Shown here one piece after another: positions 25,807-36,564 of a stretch of DNA of 64,000 nt. The position numbers and the translations under genes are program-made. The stretch covers positions 4,092,001-4,156,000 of the forward strand of contig NZ_CP037953.1 in assembly GCF_009756665.1 (NCBI RefSeq), given 5' to 3'. The notes below the pieces were generated by a model, which made no database searches, had not been told where the DNA came from, and saw only the letters and a list, made by a program, of their open reading frames with translations. The DNA comes from Permianibacter aggregans. Its GTDB lineage: Bacteria; Pseudomonadota; Gammaproteobacteria; Enterobacterales; Permianibacteraceae. Within the stretch, counting starts at the first letter, position 1; each line of letters begins with the position of its first letter.

Positions 25807-27825
25807 TTAAAAGTAATAGAATTTAAGTAGATGGATAAGGAGTAATGCCGGTAATGGAAATAGCGCTGACCAGTGCACCGCACGCAACCATCGCGCTTGC
25901 TTTTGAGTGGACTCCGTGCGCGCAGCGCGCATCCAGAATATACCGGCGACGCTGCCGAGCAACATCGTCACGGCAAACAGCCAGAACAGTAATTGATTGA
26001 TGCCATAACCAATGCGCCCACCGGTATGCAGATACCAGAGTGTCAGGGCCGCAATGGCTAGCAGCATGTGGACACTGACCGAACGTTTTTGTTGCGCAGA
26101 GCGCAAACGCTGAGCGCGCCGCCAATATCCCCAGACAAAACTGCTGAGTAATACCGTCAACATCAGGTAACCGCTGTACTGCCGCAGTTGGCTGCTGCGC
26201 CAGAATTGATCAATAGCGCGCCAGGGCGATTGCCACGAATCCGCGTATGGCAATGACAGATTGGTCATTGCCGCTAGCAAAAATGTGACGACAAGGATCG
26301 CGGCAGACACGGCAATGATTTGCTGGCGTGATGAAGAACGGCTGCCAAGTGCTTCAGCTACGCGCGGCGCACAGGAGCCGCAATGGGTACTGGCACCGGT
26401 GATGCGAATGATTTCTGCGGTCGGTAATTGTTGCGCACGCAAATGCTGCAGTCTTTGCTCGGTGACATTGGCGCAAAAGCAAATGACGCGATCGCAGTGA
26501 ACGGTGTTTTCCGCACGCAGCCGGCCATTCTCACGGAAGAAGTCAAGGTCTGCTTCGGATAGCTCTCGGCGCGCTTCGATGGCCGCGGCGAATCCGGAAA
26601 AGTCGGTGTTGGCCTGATCAAACAATATGGCGCCGACCAGGCAATTATCCTCGACAATAAGCCGGCGATACTGGCCTCGTTCGCCAACATAAACATGACG
26701 GATGTTATCCAGCGGTTTACTGTTGCCGATTGACACCACCGTGCGCTGCCCAATTTTCAACTGAAAAATATCGCTGGCGGAGTTTGATTGCGCAGATTCG
26801 TCGCAAAGTATGCTGCTCAGCTGCTGGGCATGTTTCAGGCAGGGGCCAAGGCTACCAATGAGCGTTTGATGCTGTTCACAACATTCGCCAATCGCGTAAA
26901 TGTCCGGGTCGTTGGTCTGGAACTGGTCGTTGACGACAATACCGCGTTCGGTTGCCAGGCCCGACTCCTCGGCCAAATCGATACGCGGTTTGATACCGGT
27001 GGCACTGATGATCAAATCCGCGCTCAGCGTACTTTGGTCGGCGAATTCGACTTGCAATTGATCGGTGTCACGATGCACGTGCAGCATCTGGCATCCAGTT
27101 CTTACATGAATGCCCAGCTCCAGCAAATAGGTCGTCAAATGCTTTGCCGCTGTTTCGTCGAGCTGACGGGGCAACACATGCGGAAATCGCTCCAGTATCG
27201 TCACGTGTTGGCAGAATGGTCGCACCGCGCGCGCCGATTCGATACCGAGCAAACCGCCACCGACGACCAGAATGCGTTGCGGATTCAGCGCGGCAATACG
27301 GGCGATGTCGTTCAGATCGCGAAAATCGATGATGCGATCATGGTCTTCTTGCAATAACGGCACCCGCGCCGGTGTGGAACCGGTGGCCAGGACGAGTTTG
27401 TCGTAGCGCAGGGTTTGCCCGTTTGAGAGCACAAGTGTTTTCTGCTTGCGATCGATTCGCACCGCTTGCACATTCTGCAGCGTGTGAACATTGGGCGAGC
27501 TGACAGCCTGCCAGTGACTGGCCAGTTGCTGCAGCGCTCTGCCTTCGGCAATCGAGGCACTGATTTGCGCCCGATTGTAGGGCATGAACGGCTCGCCGTT
27601 GATGACGATAACGGGTTGACCGGGCTGCAGATGATTCAGTCGTGTAACCAGTGCCTGCGCCGTCGGGCCAGCGCCAATGACCACCAACGGGTGAGTCAGG
27701 TTTTCGCTCAACGCCGCGGGTACGGCGGCATCAGGCATAAGGCTGTCCAGTTGCTCCTGCAGTAGATGCCATGCCGTTGGCGATGCCGTCGTGGCCTGTG
27801 CTGTATTCACTCGGGAATCGCGCAT
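25807..27825 (-). CDS. NirB-like FAD/NAD(P)H oxidoreductase fused to BFD [2Fe-2S] and membrane b-type domain
   Basis: A 672-residue fusion. Residues 45-320 are a pyridine-nucleotide-disulfide-type reductase with FAD (VVIGAGPTA) and NAD(P) (VVGGGLLGIES) motifs, as in the N-terminal part of NirB. Residues 445-495 form a BFD-like [2Fe-2S] domain with Cys449, Cys451, Cys482 and Cys485. Residues 503-672 contain five predicted membrane helices with His at 586, 600, 651 and 665, suggesting b-heme ligands. The siroheme domain of nitrite reductase is absent. It should carry electrons from cytoplasmic NAD(P)H through the membrane to the 11-heme cytochrome encoded 5 bases downstream. Confidence 0.85.
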   Translation of the reverse strand: MRDSRVNTAQATTASPTAWHLLQEQLDSLMPDAAVPAALSENLTHPLVVIGAGPTAQALVTRLNHLQPGQPVIVINGEPFMPYNRAQISASIAEGRALQQLASHWQAVSSPNVHTLQNVQAVRIDRKQKTLVLSNGQTLRYDKLVLATGSTPARVPLLQEDHDRIIDFRDLNDIARIAALNPQRILVVGGGLLGIESARAVRPFCQHVTILERFPHVLPRQLDETAAKHLTTYLLELGIHVRTGCQMLHVHRDTDQLQVEFADQSTLSADLIISATGIKPRIDLAEESGLATERGIVVNDQFQTNDPDIYAIGECCEQHQTLIGSLGPCLKHAQQLSSILCDESAQSNSASDIFQLKIGQRTVVSIGNSKPLDNIRHVYVGERGQYRRLIVEDNCLVGAILFDQANTDFSGFAAAIEARRELSEADLDFFRENGRLRAENTVHCDRVICFCANVTEQRLQHLRAQQLPTAEIIRITGASTHCGSCAPRVAEALGSRSSSRQQIIAVSAAILVVTFLLAAMTNLSLPYADSWQSPWRAIDQFWRSSQLRQYSGYLMLTVLLSSFVWGYWRRAQRLRSAQQKRSVSVHMLLAIAALTLWYLHTGGRIGYGINQLLFWLFAVTMLLGSVAGIFWMRAARTESTQKQARWLRAVHWSALFPLPALLLIHLLKFYYF

Positions 27826-28275
27826 TGCAAATACCTCAGCCGGACTAAACTCACGCTCACGGAGCCAAAACTCAACCGTTGATCCTTTTGGTTTGCTCTT
27901 CCCGCATAACTTTGCGAAAAGTCACGAAAGCGCGTTGCTGCAATCAGCTTGTTTTTAAAAATGTATCAACGGTGCCTGTTTTGGTGTGACCCAGTCGACA
28001 TTACTACAAAAAGCTACAAAGTGGTTCGGGTGTTTCGCTTACGATTCCATCAAGTGACGAGCATCACAAAACCGGATATTTGTTAGAACATTTCCGTAAT
28101 TCGATGCCTCAGCACAGGAAATTTCTCAAATCGTGGCTCATCATTTCCGGGAAGGAGCTGCGCAGAGCATGTGTTCTGCGCGGACGGTGCACATGCAAGG
28201 GAGTGTGCGTCGTAGTTTGGCGTCGCTATTGCGCTGTGCACATGGGCTTCTAGTGTCGTGTAGCGGAGGTGTAAT
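27826..28275. other. 450-base divergent intergenic region
   Basis: No gene is visible. It separates the divergent flavoprotein/cytochrome operon and the hemerythrin-like gene and must contain both promoters. A CRP-type palindrome is present at 28053-28068. No clear FNR or NarL site was found. Confidence 0.5.
28053..28068. promoter_or_regulatory. possible CRP-type binding site
   Basis: AGTGA-CGAGCA-TCACA matches the CRP half-sites TGTGA/TCACA with one mismatch and the proper six-base spacer. It lies about 210 bases upstream of the hemerythrin-like gene and 230 bases upstream of the flavoprotein operon. Confidence 0.4.
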
Positions 28276-28803
28276 GTGGCCCGTATTTTCAATTTGTTTG
28301 GTGACAGCAAAAAAGTGCAGGAACCTGTTGAGCAGAAACCTGCTATCAGCATTCCTGATACTCGCCGGCAAGCGCCGGCACAGACGATTAGCTATGAAGC
28401 CGATTTGATTAGCCATTTGAAAGGCGATCACGTCCGGCTCGTCAATCAGTTCACTTCCCTGATGCCGGCGCTGAAAAGCGGCGACATCAAGGGCTTCAAA
28501 GCCAAACTTTCGGCATTCAAAACGGATTTTCAGGGCCATATCATCAAAGAGAACGTCAAGTTCTATGTCTATCTGGAGCAGTCGCTGGCCGGCGATGAAA
28601 CCAATCTGGAATTGATGCGGGACTTTCGTCGTGAAATGAACACCATCAGTCGTGCGGTGGTGAATTTTTGCAACCGCTACGCGGAAGATTCGATGGACGC
28701 CACCGGCATTGCCAATTTTCAGCGCGAATCCAACGATATTGCCCAGGCTCTGCTGCGCCGTATCGAGCGGGAAGAACGCGATTTGTACACGCTTTACAAT
28801 TGA
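28276..28803 (+). CDS. hemerythrin-like domain protein
   Basis: A 175-residue cytoplasmic protein starting at GTG with a perfect GGAGGT five bases upstream. After a poorly ordered N-terminus of about 40 residues there is a four-helix bundle with LKGDHVRL, FQGHIIKENVKFYVYLE and EREERDLYTLY, matching the HHE cation-binding layout (His from helix A, His and Glu from helix B, Glu from the last helix). Such proteins bind di-iron and sense or store O2, NO or iron. The sequence also recalls Rsd/AlgQ in helix content, but the metal-ligand pattern favours hemerythrin. Confidence 0.7.
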   Translation: MARIFNLFGDSKKVQEPVEQKPAISIPDTRRQAPAQTISYEADLISHLKGDHVRLVNQFTSLMPALKSGDIKGFKAKLSAFKTDFQGHIIKENVKFYVYLEQSLAGDETNLELMRDFRREMNTISRAVVNFCNRYAEDSMDATGIANFQRESNDIAQALLRRIEREERDLYTLYN

Positions 28804-28817
28804 CGGGTAATCAATAA

Positions 28818-28850
28818 AAAACGGCAATCGAGAGATTGCCGTTTTCTTTT
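28818..28850. terminator. bidirectional rho-independent terminator
   Basis: AAAACGGCAATC and GATTGCCGTTTT form a perfect stem with a four-base loop, followed by CTTTT on plus; the A-run on the left serves the convergent metH gene. Confidence 0.9.
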
Positions 28851-28865
28851 GTCTGCCAGAAAAGC

Positions 28866-31800
28866 TTACGGTTCGTAACCTAGCACAGGGCTTAACCAGC
28901 GCTCCAGCTCTTGCACTGTACAGCGTTTGCGTTCGGCCAGGCTTTCAATCTGATCTTTCTGAACCTGGCTAATCTGAAAATACTGCGATTCGGGATGAGA
29001 GAAGTACCAGCCTGCAACCGCCGCCGTCGGATACATCGCAAAATGTTCGGTCAGCTCAACACCAATTTTTTCGCTGGCGTTCAGTAGCGTAAACAGCGTG
29101 CGTTTCTCGGTGTGATCGGGGCAGGCCGGATACCCTGGTGCAGGGCGTATGCCGCGATAGCGTTCGCGGATCAAGGCTTCATTATCGAGCTGTTCATCCG
29201 GCGCATAGGCCCAGAACTCCTTGCGCACGCGTTTATGCAAGTGTTCTGCAAAGGATTCGGCCAGGCGATCCGCCAAGGCTTTCAGCATGATGCTGCTGTA
29301 ATCATCGCCTTTGGCTTCAAAGGCTTTTGCGCGCTCATCCACACCGATGCCGGCAGTAACGACAAAGCCGCCGACATAATCTTCTTTGCCACTGGCTTTC
29401 GGCGCAACGAAATCAGCCAGCGATAAATGCGGCGCTTCGATACCGGCTTTCAGGTGTTGTTGCCGCAGATGATGCAACACGGCGATGGATTGTTCGCGCA
29501 TTTCGTCGCGATAAACCTGGATGTCATCAGCCTGTTCGCAATTGGCCGGCCAAAAACCCAACACAGCACGCGCCTGCAGCCATTTTTCCTCGACGATTTG
29601 CTTCAGCATCGCTTTGGCATCGGCAAATAGCTGTGTTGCCGCTTCGCCAACGACGTCGTCTTCAAGAATCTGCGGATACTTTCCCGCCAAATCCCAGGTG
29701 ATAAAAAACGGCGTCCAATCGATCGTCTCGATGAGTTCTTCCAGCGGGTAATCGTCGAATACCTTGATGCCGGTGAAAGTCGGTTTTGGTGGTGTGTAGT
29801 TAGCCCAGTCAAATGCCGGCTTATGAGCAGTCGCTTGCTCGTAGCTGCGCAGTGTGCCACGTACCTGCTTATTGGCGTGGCGCTCGCGCACGGCTTCGTA
29901 CTCGGCTTTGACATTGGCGACAAAATCCGGTCGCTGGCTGTCAGAGAGCAGGGCGCTGGCGACGCCGACGGCTCGCGACGCATCTGGAACATAGACCACC
30001 TGATTCAATGAGTACTGCGGGTCGATTTTGACTGCTGTATGGGCTTTTGATGTCGTGGCGCCGCCAATCAGTAATGGCTTATTGATTCTTTGGCGCTGCA
30101 TTTCCCGGGCGATGGTGACCATTTCATCCAGCGATGGCGTGATCAAGCCTGAGAGTCCGATCAAGTCGCAGTTCTGCTCGACGGCCACTTGCAGAATTTT
30201 CTCGCAGGGAACCATGACGCCCAGATCGATCACTTCATAGTTATTACATTGCAACACGACGGCAACAATGTTTTTGCCGATATCATGGACATCGCCTTTG
30301 ACCGTGGCGATGACCATCTTGCCATTCGGTTTCGAGCTTTCGGTTTTTTCGGCTTCAATAAACGGTTGCAAATAAGCGACCGATTGTTTCATTACTCGCG
30401 CGGATTTGACCACCTGCGGCAAAAACATCTTGCCGGCACCGAACAAATCGCCAACGACATTCATGCCTGCCATCAACGGTCCTTCAATGACATCCAGCGG
30501 TCTGGCCGATTGTTGCCGCGCCTCTTCGGTGTCTTGTTCGATAAAGCTGTTGATACCCTTGACCAGTGCATGTTCCAGCCGCTTGACGACTGGCCATTGG
30601 CGCCAAGCCAAATCTTCTTTTTTCTCAGCGCTACCGCCGCCGCTGCGATACTTATCGGCGATTTCCAGTAGCGCTTCAGTGGCATGCTCATGACGATTCA
30701 GCACGACATCTTCAACACGCTGTTTCAGTTCCGGCGGCAGTTCATCATAGACAGCCAATTGGCCGGCGTTGACGATGCCCATCGTCATGCCGGCTTTGAT
30801 CGCGTGATACAGGAATACTGAGTGAATCGCTTCGCGGACGGCATCATTGCCGCGAAACGAAAATGACACGTTCGATACGCCGCCGGAAACACCGGCGCCT
30901 GGAAGATTTTCTCTAATCCACTGGGTCGCGCGGATAAAGTCCTGGGCGTAGTTGTTGTGCTCTTCAATGCCGGTGGCAATAGCGAAAATATTCGGGTCGA
31001 AAATAATGTCTTCCGGCGTGAAGCTGAGCTTGTCGATCAACAGTCGATAGGAGCGCTCGCAAATCTGAATCTTGCGCTCGAACGTGTCAGCCTGGCCTTT
31101 TTCATCGAAGGCCATGATCACGACGGCGGCACCATAGCGCATGCAAAGCCGCGCTTTATCAAGAAACTCCTGTTCGCCTTCCTTCAGGCTGATTGAGTTA
31201 ACTATTGCTTTGCCCTGCACGCACTTCAAGCCGGCTTCGATCACCTCCCATTTCGAAGAGTCGAGCATGATCGGCACGCGAGCGATATCCGGTTCACCAG
31301 CGATCAAATTGCAGAAGCGAACCATCGACGCTTTGGCATCGAGCATCGCTTCGTCCATGTTGATGTCGATGACTTGCGCGCCGTTTTCAACCTGGTCGAG
31401 TGCCACGCTCAATGCTTCGCTGAACTTGTCCTCAAGAATCAGTCGTTTGAAACGCGCTGATCCGGTCACGTTGCAGCGTTCGCCAACATTGACGAACAGC
31501 GAGTCGCTGCGGATATTGAATGGCTCCAAACCACTTAAGCGGGTCGCTGATGGCAGTTCCGGCAAGACACGCGGCGGATGCTTTGCCATGGCTTCGGCCA
31601 GTGCGCGAATATGTGCGGGCGTCGTGCCACAGCAACCGCCGATGATGTTGACGAAACCGCTGGCAGCAAATTCCTCGACCACTTCAACCATCTGCTCCGG
31701 TGTTTCATCGTATTCGCCAAACGCGTTCGGCAAACCGGCGTTCGGATGCGCCGAAACATGGCAGTGAGCGACGCGTGCAAGCTCTTTGACATAGGGCCGA

Positions 31801-32696
31801 AGTTCTTTGGCGCCGAGTGCGCAATTAAGACCGATGGAAATCGGCTTGGCGTGCATCAGCGAGTTGTAGAACGCCTCGGTGGTTTGTCCGGACAGCGTGC
31901 GACCGGAGGCGTCGGTAATCGTGCCGGAAATCATGGTCGGCAACGTAAAGCCTTCGCGCTCGAAATACTGCTGAACCGCGAACACCGCGGCTTTGGCATT
32001 CAGGGTATCGAAAATGGTTTCGATCAAAATGAAATCGGCGCCACCTTTGACCAGACCATCGGTGCTTTCCAGATAATTCTCGACCAGCTGATCAAACGTG
32101 ACATTGCGTGCACCCGGATCGTTGACGTCCGGAGAAATTGAACAGGTGCGAGAAGTTGGTCCGAGCACGCCAGCGACATAACGCGGTTTGTCGGGCGTCA
32201 AAGCGCTGAACCGGTCGGCGGCGGCGCGCGCTAACTGCGCCGAAGCCAGGTTCAGTTCAAACGCCAACTGCTGCATCTGGTAATCGGCCATCGAAATGCG
32301 CGTGGCGTTGAAGCTGTTGGTTTCAATGATGTCGGCGCCGGCATCCAGATAAGCTTCATGGATGCTGCGAATCAGATCCGGCTGGGTCAGACAGAGCAGG
32401 TCATTGTTGCCGGCAACATCGAGCGGATAGTCGGCAAAACGGCTGCCACGATAGTCGGCCTCTTTCAGCTTGTGGGTCTGAATCATCGTGCCCATGGCAC
32501 CGTCGAGGATCAAAATCCGTTTTCCGATGTCACGCTGAAACCGTTGCAGGCGTTTGTTGCGCGCCTCAACAATCGCGTCCTGGTGTTGGACGTCGGTGGA
32601 TTGCAGCGCGGCAATGGCTTGTTCGCCGCTTTTGCTGGCGCTGCTGACTTCATGCGGATGAATGGCGCAACTATGCGCGGTGCTGGATTGGCTCAC
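28866..32696 (-). CDS. metH: cobalamin-dependent methionine synthase
   Basis: A 1276-residue protein that transfers the methyl group of 5-methyl-tetrahydrofolate through cobalamin to homocysteine. Domains in order: homocysteine-binding barrel with zinc ligands Cys292, Cys355 and Cys356; pterin-binding domain ([17 protein letters not shown]); cobalamin domain with the His loop GDVHDIGKN; and C-terminal AdoMet reactivation domain ending GYEP. The start is GTG. There is an N-terminal extension of about 40 residues before LDGAMGT compared with E. coli MetH and no later ATG that would remove it. It is divergent from a B12 uptake operon, its cofactor supply. Confidence 0.96.
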   Translation of the reverse strand: MSQSSTAHSCAIHPHEVSSASKSGEQAIAALQSTDVQHQDAIVEARNKRLQRFQRDIGKRILILDGAMGTMIQTHKLKEADYRGSRFADYPLDVAGNNDLLCLTQPDLIRSIHEAYLDAGADIIETNSFNATRISMADYQMQQLAFELNLASAQLARAAADRFSALTPDKPRYVAGVLGPTSRTCSISPDVNDPGARNVTFDQLVENYLESTDGLVKGGADFILIETIFDTLNAKAAVFAVQQYFEREGFTLPTMISGTITDASGRTLSGQTTEAFYNSLMHAKPISIGLNCALGAKELRPYVKELARVAHCHVSAHPNAGLPNAFGEYDETPEQMVEVVEEFAASGFVNIIGGCCGTTPAHIRALAEAMAKHPPRVLPELPSATRLSGLEPFNIRSDSLFVNVGERCNVTGSARFKRLILEDKFSEALSVALDQVENGAQVIDINMDEAMLDAKASMVRFCNLIAGEPDIARVPIMLDSSKWEVIEAGLKCVQGKAIVNSISLKEGEQEFLDKARLCMRYGAAVVIMAFDEKGQADTFERKIQICERSYRLLIDKLSFTPEDIIFDPNIFAIATGIEEHNNYAQDFIRATQWIRENLPGAGVSGGVSNVSFSFRGNDAVREAIHSVFLYHAIKAGMTMGIVNAGQLAVYDELPPELKQRVEDVVLNRHEHATEALLEIADKYRSGGGSAEKKEDLAWRQWPVVKRLEHALVKGINSFIEQDTEEARQQSARPLDVIEGPLMAGMNVVGDLFGAGKMFLPQVVKSARVMKQSVAYLQPFIEAEKTESSKPNGKMVIATVKGDVHDIGKNIVAVVLQCNNYEVIDLGVMVPCEKILQVAVEQNCDLIGLSGLITPSLDEMVTIAREMQRQRINKPLLIGGATTSKAHTAVKIDPQYSLNQVVYVPDASRAVGVASALLSDSQRPDFVANVKAEYEAVRERHANKQVRGTLRSYEQATAHKPAFDWANYTPPKPTFTGIKVFDDYPLEELIETIDWTPFFITWDLAGKYPQILEDDVVGEAATQLFADAKAMLKQIVEEKWLQARAVLGFWPANCEQADDIQVYRDEMREQSIAVLHHLRQQHLKAGIEAPHLSLADFVAPKASGKEDYVGGFVVTAGIGVDERAKAFEAKGDDYSSIMLKALADRLAESFAEHLHKRVRKEFWAYAPDEQLDNEALIRERYRGIRPAPGYPACPDHTEKRTLFTLLNASEKIGVELTEHFAMYPTAAVAGWYFSHPESQYFQISQVQKDQIESLAERKRCTVQELERWLSPVLGYEP

Positions 32697-32904
32697 TGGG
32701 GACTACTTCTACAGACTTCTGCTCGGAACAATGGCAAGAGTAGCGTGTCGATTGTCTGCGCTCAATCGCCGGTTTGAGCGCCACTTCATTTCGGTGAAAA
32801 CGTCATGAGAAATTTGCCGATATGATATTTGGTTATGCGACGAAGCCAATTGCCATGAGCATCCGGCCCGGAGCGGCAGTGTTGAGATTGACTTGCTCAT
32901 CGTC

Positions 32905-33075
32905 GCTCCTTAGAGTGCCGGCTCACTGAGCAAGGTGGGCTTCCACGGATGCCGGACATGCTGTCCGAATCGGGAAGTCATTAAATGGGAAGTCCGGTGC
33001 AAATCCGGCGCTGCCCCCGCAACGGTCAGGTCTTCATTGAAGCCAAGCCCGATACCAGCCTGCTGCAGTTGATGG
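32905..33075 (+). ncRNA. cobalamin (AdoCbl) riboswitch
   Basis: The conserved core is clear: GGGAAGTCCGGTGCAAATCC followed by GGCGCTGCCCCCGCAACGGT, then the 3' B12-box region AAGCCCGATACCAGCCTGC. Position and strand place it in the leader of btuB-cobO-btuFCD, about 110 bases before the btuB start, so high B12 should shut the uptake operon down. The outer limits are estimated to within about 15 bases. Confidence 0.92.
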
Positions 33076-33183
33076 TCATTAATGAATGAGCCGTCAAGTA
33101 CGATGATGCGGAGGGCGTCGTCGGAGGCAGCTGCTTTTCTGCTTTCTGCATTTCCTTCCTGCATCTTTTCTTTGCCCAAAAGA

Positions 33184-35133
33184 ATGGATGAATCGCAATT
33201 GAAATCCCTGTTTTTAACGCTGGCAGGACCAGCCCTGTTATTGGCTGGTACCGCGCTCGCTGATCAGACTGAATCAATCGTTGAGCACATGGTGGTTACC
33301 GGCGCCCGTTTGCCGCAGTCGCCGGAGCAAGTGCCTGCCGATATTCAGGTTATTGATGCCGAAATGATCGCCGACAGTGGTGCCCAAACGCTGGCCCAAG
33401 TGCTGAACGGTCTGGCCGGTATTCAGATCCAGGACAACATCGGCAATATGCGCCGCGGTGTCAGCATCAGCCTCCGCGGCTTTGGTGAGAATGGTGTCAA
33501 CAACGTGTTGGTGTTGGTCAACGGCCACAAGTTGAATAACCCTTCATTGGCCGGCCCCGACTTGAGTGTCGTGCCGCTACGCGATATCGAGCGTATCGAG
33601 ATTTTGCATGGCAGTGCCAGCAGCCTTTATGGCGACCAGGCCAGCGGCGGTGTGATCAATATCATCACGCGCCAGGTCAATGAGCAGGCTTTGCTGCTCA
33701 GCGCGGCACGTGGGTCTGATGATTTGGAACGCTATTACGCCAGTATCGATCAGCGCCTTGGCGAACAATTTGCTGTGCGCGCTGCGGTTGATGTCGAACA
33801 CGCCGACAATTACCGCGATAACAATAACAGCGATCGCGAACGAGGCTTGCTGCATCTGAACTTTCACAACGGCTGGTTCAGCGGTTTTGCCGAATGGCAG
33901 CAGGATGACGACCGTTTGCGTCTACCCGGCGCTTTGAGTGAAAGTCAGATTCGTGATGACCGGCGCCAGGCCGGTACGCCCGGTCAATACAGCAATCGCG
34001 AAACAACACTGCAACGCCTTGCTGGTCGCTTTGTCATGAATGATCGTCAGCAATTGCATCTGGACTTGGCACAGCGCGAAGAAGAAGGTAGCGGAGAAAT
34101 TTTCGGCAGTATGTTTACGACGTTGACGGAGGTTCGCACGCTGCAACCGAAATGGACCGGGCAGTGGCCGCTAACACACGGTGAGCTATTGTTGACCGCC
34201 GGCGCTGACATTGAGCGTACCGAATACCAATCCGACTACGGCTTCGGTGCGACGAGTTTTTCGCAGGATACCGATGATCTCTATGCCCAGATTTCGGCGC
34301 CATTGTCCAAGGATTTTCGTACCGTCATCGCCGGGCGCCGCAGTGAGTTCAGCCTGAGTGATCAGCAAGGTGGTCAGGCAATTGATGACCAGCTGTCGGT
34401 GTTTCGGTTGGGTTTCAATTATCAACTGGACGCTCACTGGCGCAGTTATCTGCGATTCGATCAGGGTTTTCGTTGGCCGAACGCCGACGAGAATGGCTTT
34501 ATTCCCGCCAGTTTGACCTCACTGACACCGCAAGAATCGGAAACCGTGGATTTCGGAGTTGAGTATCAGCAGCAACACCTGAGGCTGACGCTGGGCTTGT
34601 TCAGCATGGATGTCGAAAACGAAATCGTTTTCGATCCATTGGCTGATGGCCCTTGGGGTCCGGGCACCGGTGCCAACATCAATCTGCCGGCATCAGAGCG
34701 ACAGGGGGCCAATGTCTCTGTGCGGTGGCAAGCCACCGATGCACTGGATCTTCACTGGCATTATCGTCATACCGATGCCGAGCTCAGCAGTGCGCCGTTC
34801 GCCGGCAATGAGGTGCCCCTTGCGGCCGAGCGTGTCAGCAACGCCGTGATTCGCTATGCGTTCAGTGAGCAATGGTCGCTTTACGCCGACGCCGTTTATA
34901 CCGGTCCACGCTACCGCGCTGGCGACAATAGCAACGTTTCGGAGCTGCTTGGCGGTTACACCGTTTTCAACGCGTCGCTGCGCTGGCAATTGCGTAACTG
35001 GCAGTGGCAGTTACGCGTCAACAATCTCAGTGACAAACGCTACAACGGCTACAGTGGTGGTTTGTCGCCATTTGCTTTTGCCTATCCGGCGGCGCTGGCG
35101 CAGTATGCACTCAGCGTAGAATATCGTCAGTAA
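33184..35133 (+). CDS. btuB: TonB-dependent vitamin B12 receptor
   Basis: A 649-residue outer-membrane receptor. The frame is open from 33082, but that part encodes the riboswitch end; the ATG at 33184 starts a normal signal peptide (cleavage after GTALA). A TonB-box-like ESIVEHMVVTG precedes the plug (AQTLAQVLNGLAGIQIQDN), and the barrel ends with the typical NLSDKRYNGYSG and a final aromatic strand. The riboswitch upstream and cobO-btuFCD downstream identify the cargo as a corrinoid. First gene of the operon. Confidence 0.92.
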   Translation: MDESQLKSLFLTLAGPALLLAGTALADQTESIVEHMVVTGARLPQSPEQVPADIQVIDAEMIADSGAQTLAQVLNGLAGIQIQDNIGNMRRGVSISLRGFGENGVNNVLVLVNGHKLNNPSLAGPDLSVVPLRDIERIEILHGSASSLYGDQASGGVINIITRQVNEQALLLSAARGSDDLERYYASIDQRLGEQFAVRAAVDVEHADNYRDNNNSDRERGLLHLNFHNGWFSGFAEWQQDDDRLRLPGALSESQIRDDRRQAGTPGQYSNRETTLQRLAGRFVMNDRQQLHLDLAQREEEGSGEIFGSMFTTLTEVRTLQPKWTGQWPLTHGELLLTAGADIERTEYQSDYGFGATSFSQDTDDLYAQISAPLSKDFRTVIAGRRSEFSLSDQQGGQAIDDQLSVFRLGFNYQLDAHWRSYLRFDQGFRWPNADENGFIPASLTSLTPQESETVDFGVEYQQQHLRLTLGLFSMDVENEIVFDPLADGPWGPGTGANINLPASERQGANVSVRWQATDALDLHWHYRHTDAELSSAPFAGNEVPLAAERVSNAVIRYAFSEQWSLYADAVYTGPRYRAGDNSNVSELLGGYTVFNASLRWQLRNWQWQLRVNNLSDKRYNGYSGGLSPFAFAYPAALAQYALSVEYRQ

Positions 35134-35152
35134 TTGTTGAAGGGTGCAGGGC

Positions 35153-35758
35153 ATGAGCGAATCCGCCAACGACAAACATCAGCGCGTTATGAAAAAACTG
35201 AAGGCCGGTGTCGATCAGGCGATTGCCGATGCCCGCGATGAGCGCTCCGTAGTGGTGCTGTTGACCGGCGATGGCAAAGGCAAAAGCAGCTCGGCATTCG
35301 GCATGGTCATGCGTGCGCTCGGTTACGGCCAACGCGTCGCGGTGGTGCAGTTCATCAAAGGCCAACAATTGTCCGGCGAAGAGATTTATCTGCGAACGCA
35401 GCATCCGGAGCTGCCGTTCTATCAGATGGGCACCGGTTTCACCTGGGACACGCAGAACCCCGACAGCGATATCGCTGCGGCCGAGCGGACCTGGGCGGTT
35501 GCGCTTGAGCATTTGCAGAATCCTGAGCTGGATTTGCTGGTTCTCGATGAACTGACTTATATGCTCGGTTTTCGCTATCTCGATGAACAACTGGTGTTGA
35601 ACGCCATTCGTGATCGCCGCCCGCAGCTTTCTGTTGTCGTTACCGGACGCGGCGGCGGCAGCGCGTTGCGCGAACTGGCAGATACCGTTGCCGAGATTCA
35701 GGACGTCAAGCACGCGTTTCGAAACGGGGTCATGGCCAGGAAAGGCGTAGATTACTGA
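35153..35758 (+). CDS. cobO: cob(I)yrinic acid a,c-diamide adenosyltransferase (CobO/BtuR)
   Basis: A 201-residue ATP:corrinoid adenosyltransferase of the CobA/CobO/BtuR type, which attaches the 5'-deoxyadenosyl group to imported corrinoid. The P-loop is GDGKGKSS and the family phrases VVQFIKGQ, LDLLVLDEL and TGRG are present. The start at 35153 is preferred over an in-frame GTG nine bases upstream. Its stop overlaps the btuF start in TGATG, so the two are translationally coupled. Confidence 0.93.
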   Translation: MSESANDKHQRVMKKLKAGVDQAIADARDERSVVVLLTGDGKGKSSSAFGMVMRALGYGQRVAVVQFIKGQQLSGEEIYLRTQHPELPFYQMGTGFTWDTQNPDSDIAAAERTWAVALEHLQNPELDLLVLDELTYMLGFRYLDEQLVLNAIRDRRPQLSVVVTGRGGGSALRELADTVAEIQDVKHAFRNGVMARKGVDY

Positions 35759-36564
35759 TGCGATTCAGCTTTCTTGCCCTTTTTCTGACCGCCGCAAGCG
35801 TTGCGCAAGCAGCGCCGCAGCGAGTGGTTTCGCTGTCGTTATGCATGGATGAGTACCTGCTGGCGCTGGCCGAACCGGAGCAGATCGCCGGCGTCAGTTT
35901 TCTCGCCCGTGACCGGCAATACAGCTATCACTGGCGGCAGGCACAACAGGTCAATGTGCATCACGGTCGGGTCGAGGAAATCATTGCACTGAACCCTGAT
36001 TTGATTCTGGCTTCACGCCATGAAACGGGCGCGACACAGCGCTTGTTACAACGACTCGATTATCCGGTGGCAGTGTTTGATAGCCCGCAACGCTTTGCAG
36101 AAATCGAAAAGCTGGTTTTACAGCTTGGTCAACGCCTACAAAGACAAGCGCGCGCGCAGCAGTTGTTGATGGCTATGCGCGAACAGCTCGACATGCCGAC
36201 ACCGGCAACGCAAAAAAAATTACTGGCGGTCAATTACGCGCCCAATAGTTACGTGCCGGGTCAGCAATCCATCAAACACGAAGTGATGCAGCGCGCCGGT
36301 CTGCTGCCAATCGCCGAGCCGCTGCAATGGCAGTTTGATGGTGAGTTGCCATTGGAAGCGTTATTACAACATCAGCCGGATGTTCTGATTCTGGAAACCA
36401 CGGATCAGCGCCAGGATGCTTTGGCGCATCGTCAATTGCAGCATCCGGCGCTGCGCGAATACCGGCGCCACACCATCAATATTGAAATCCCGACCTCACT
36501 CTGGCTTTGCGCGCAACCGGCAACGGCAAAAGCAGTTGTATTGTTAAACGAGGCAATACGATGA
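35758..36564 (+). CDS. btuF: periplasmic cobalamin-binding protein of the ABC importer
   Basis: A 268-residue periplasmic binding protein with a signal peptide (cleavage after AQAA). The fold is the two-lobed class III type (PQRVVSLSLCMDEYLLALAEPEQIAGV...), as in BtuF and FecB. Operon position between cobO and btuC, under the cobalamin riboswitch, identifies cobalamin as the ligand. The stop overlaps the btuC start by four bases (ATGA). Confidence 0.88.
   Translation: MRFSFLALFLTAASVAQAAPQRVVSLSLCMDEYLLALAEPEQIAGVSFLARDRQYSYHWRQAQQVNVHHGRVEEIIALNPDLILASRHETGATQRLLQRLDYPVAVFDSPQRFAEIEKLVLQLGQRLQRQARAQQLLMAMREQLDMPTPATQKKLLAVNYAPNSYVPGQQSIKHEVMQRAGLLPIAEPLQWQFDGELPLEALLQHQPDVLILETTDQRQDALAHRQLQHPALREYRRHTINIEIPTSLWLCAQPATAKAVVLLNEAIR

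Noticed and set aside
25807-27825. Calling the flavoprotein a nitrite reductase (NirB)
   Set aside because: The siroheme/[4Fe-4S] domain is missing and the C-terminus is a membrane domain, so only the N-terminal modules are shared.
28141-28827. 228-residue minus-strand frame opposite the hemerythrin-like gene
   Set aside because: The plus-strand gene has GGAGGT, a GTG start and recognisable helices; the minus frame has none of these.
33082-33183. Upstream start of btuB at 33082
   Set aside because: This stretch holds the last riboswitch bases and lacks a signal peptide; the ATG at 33184 starts a normal one.
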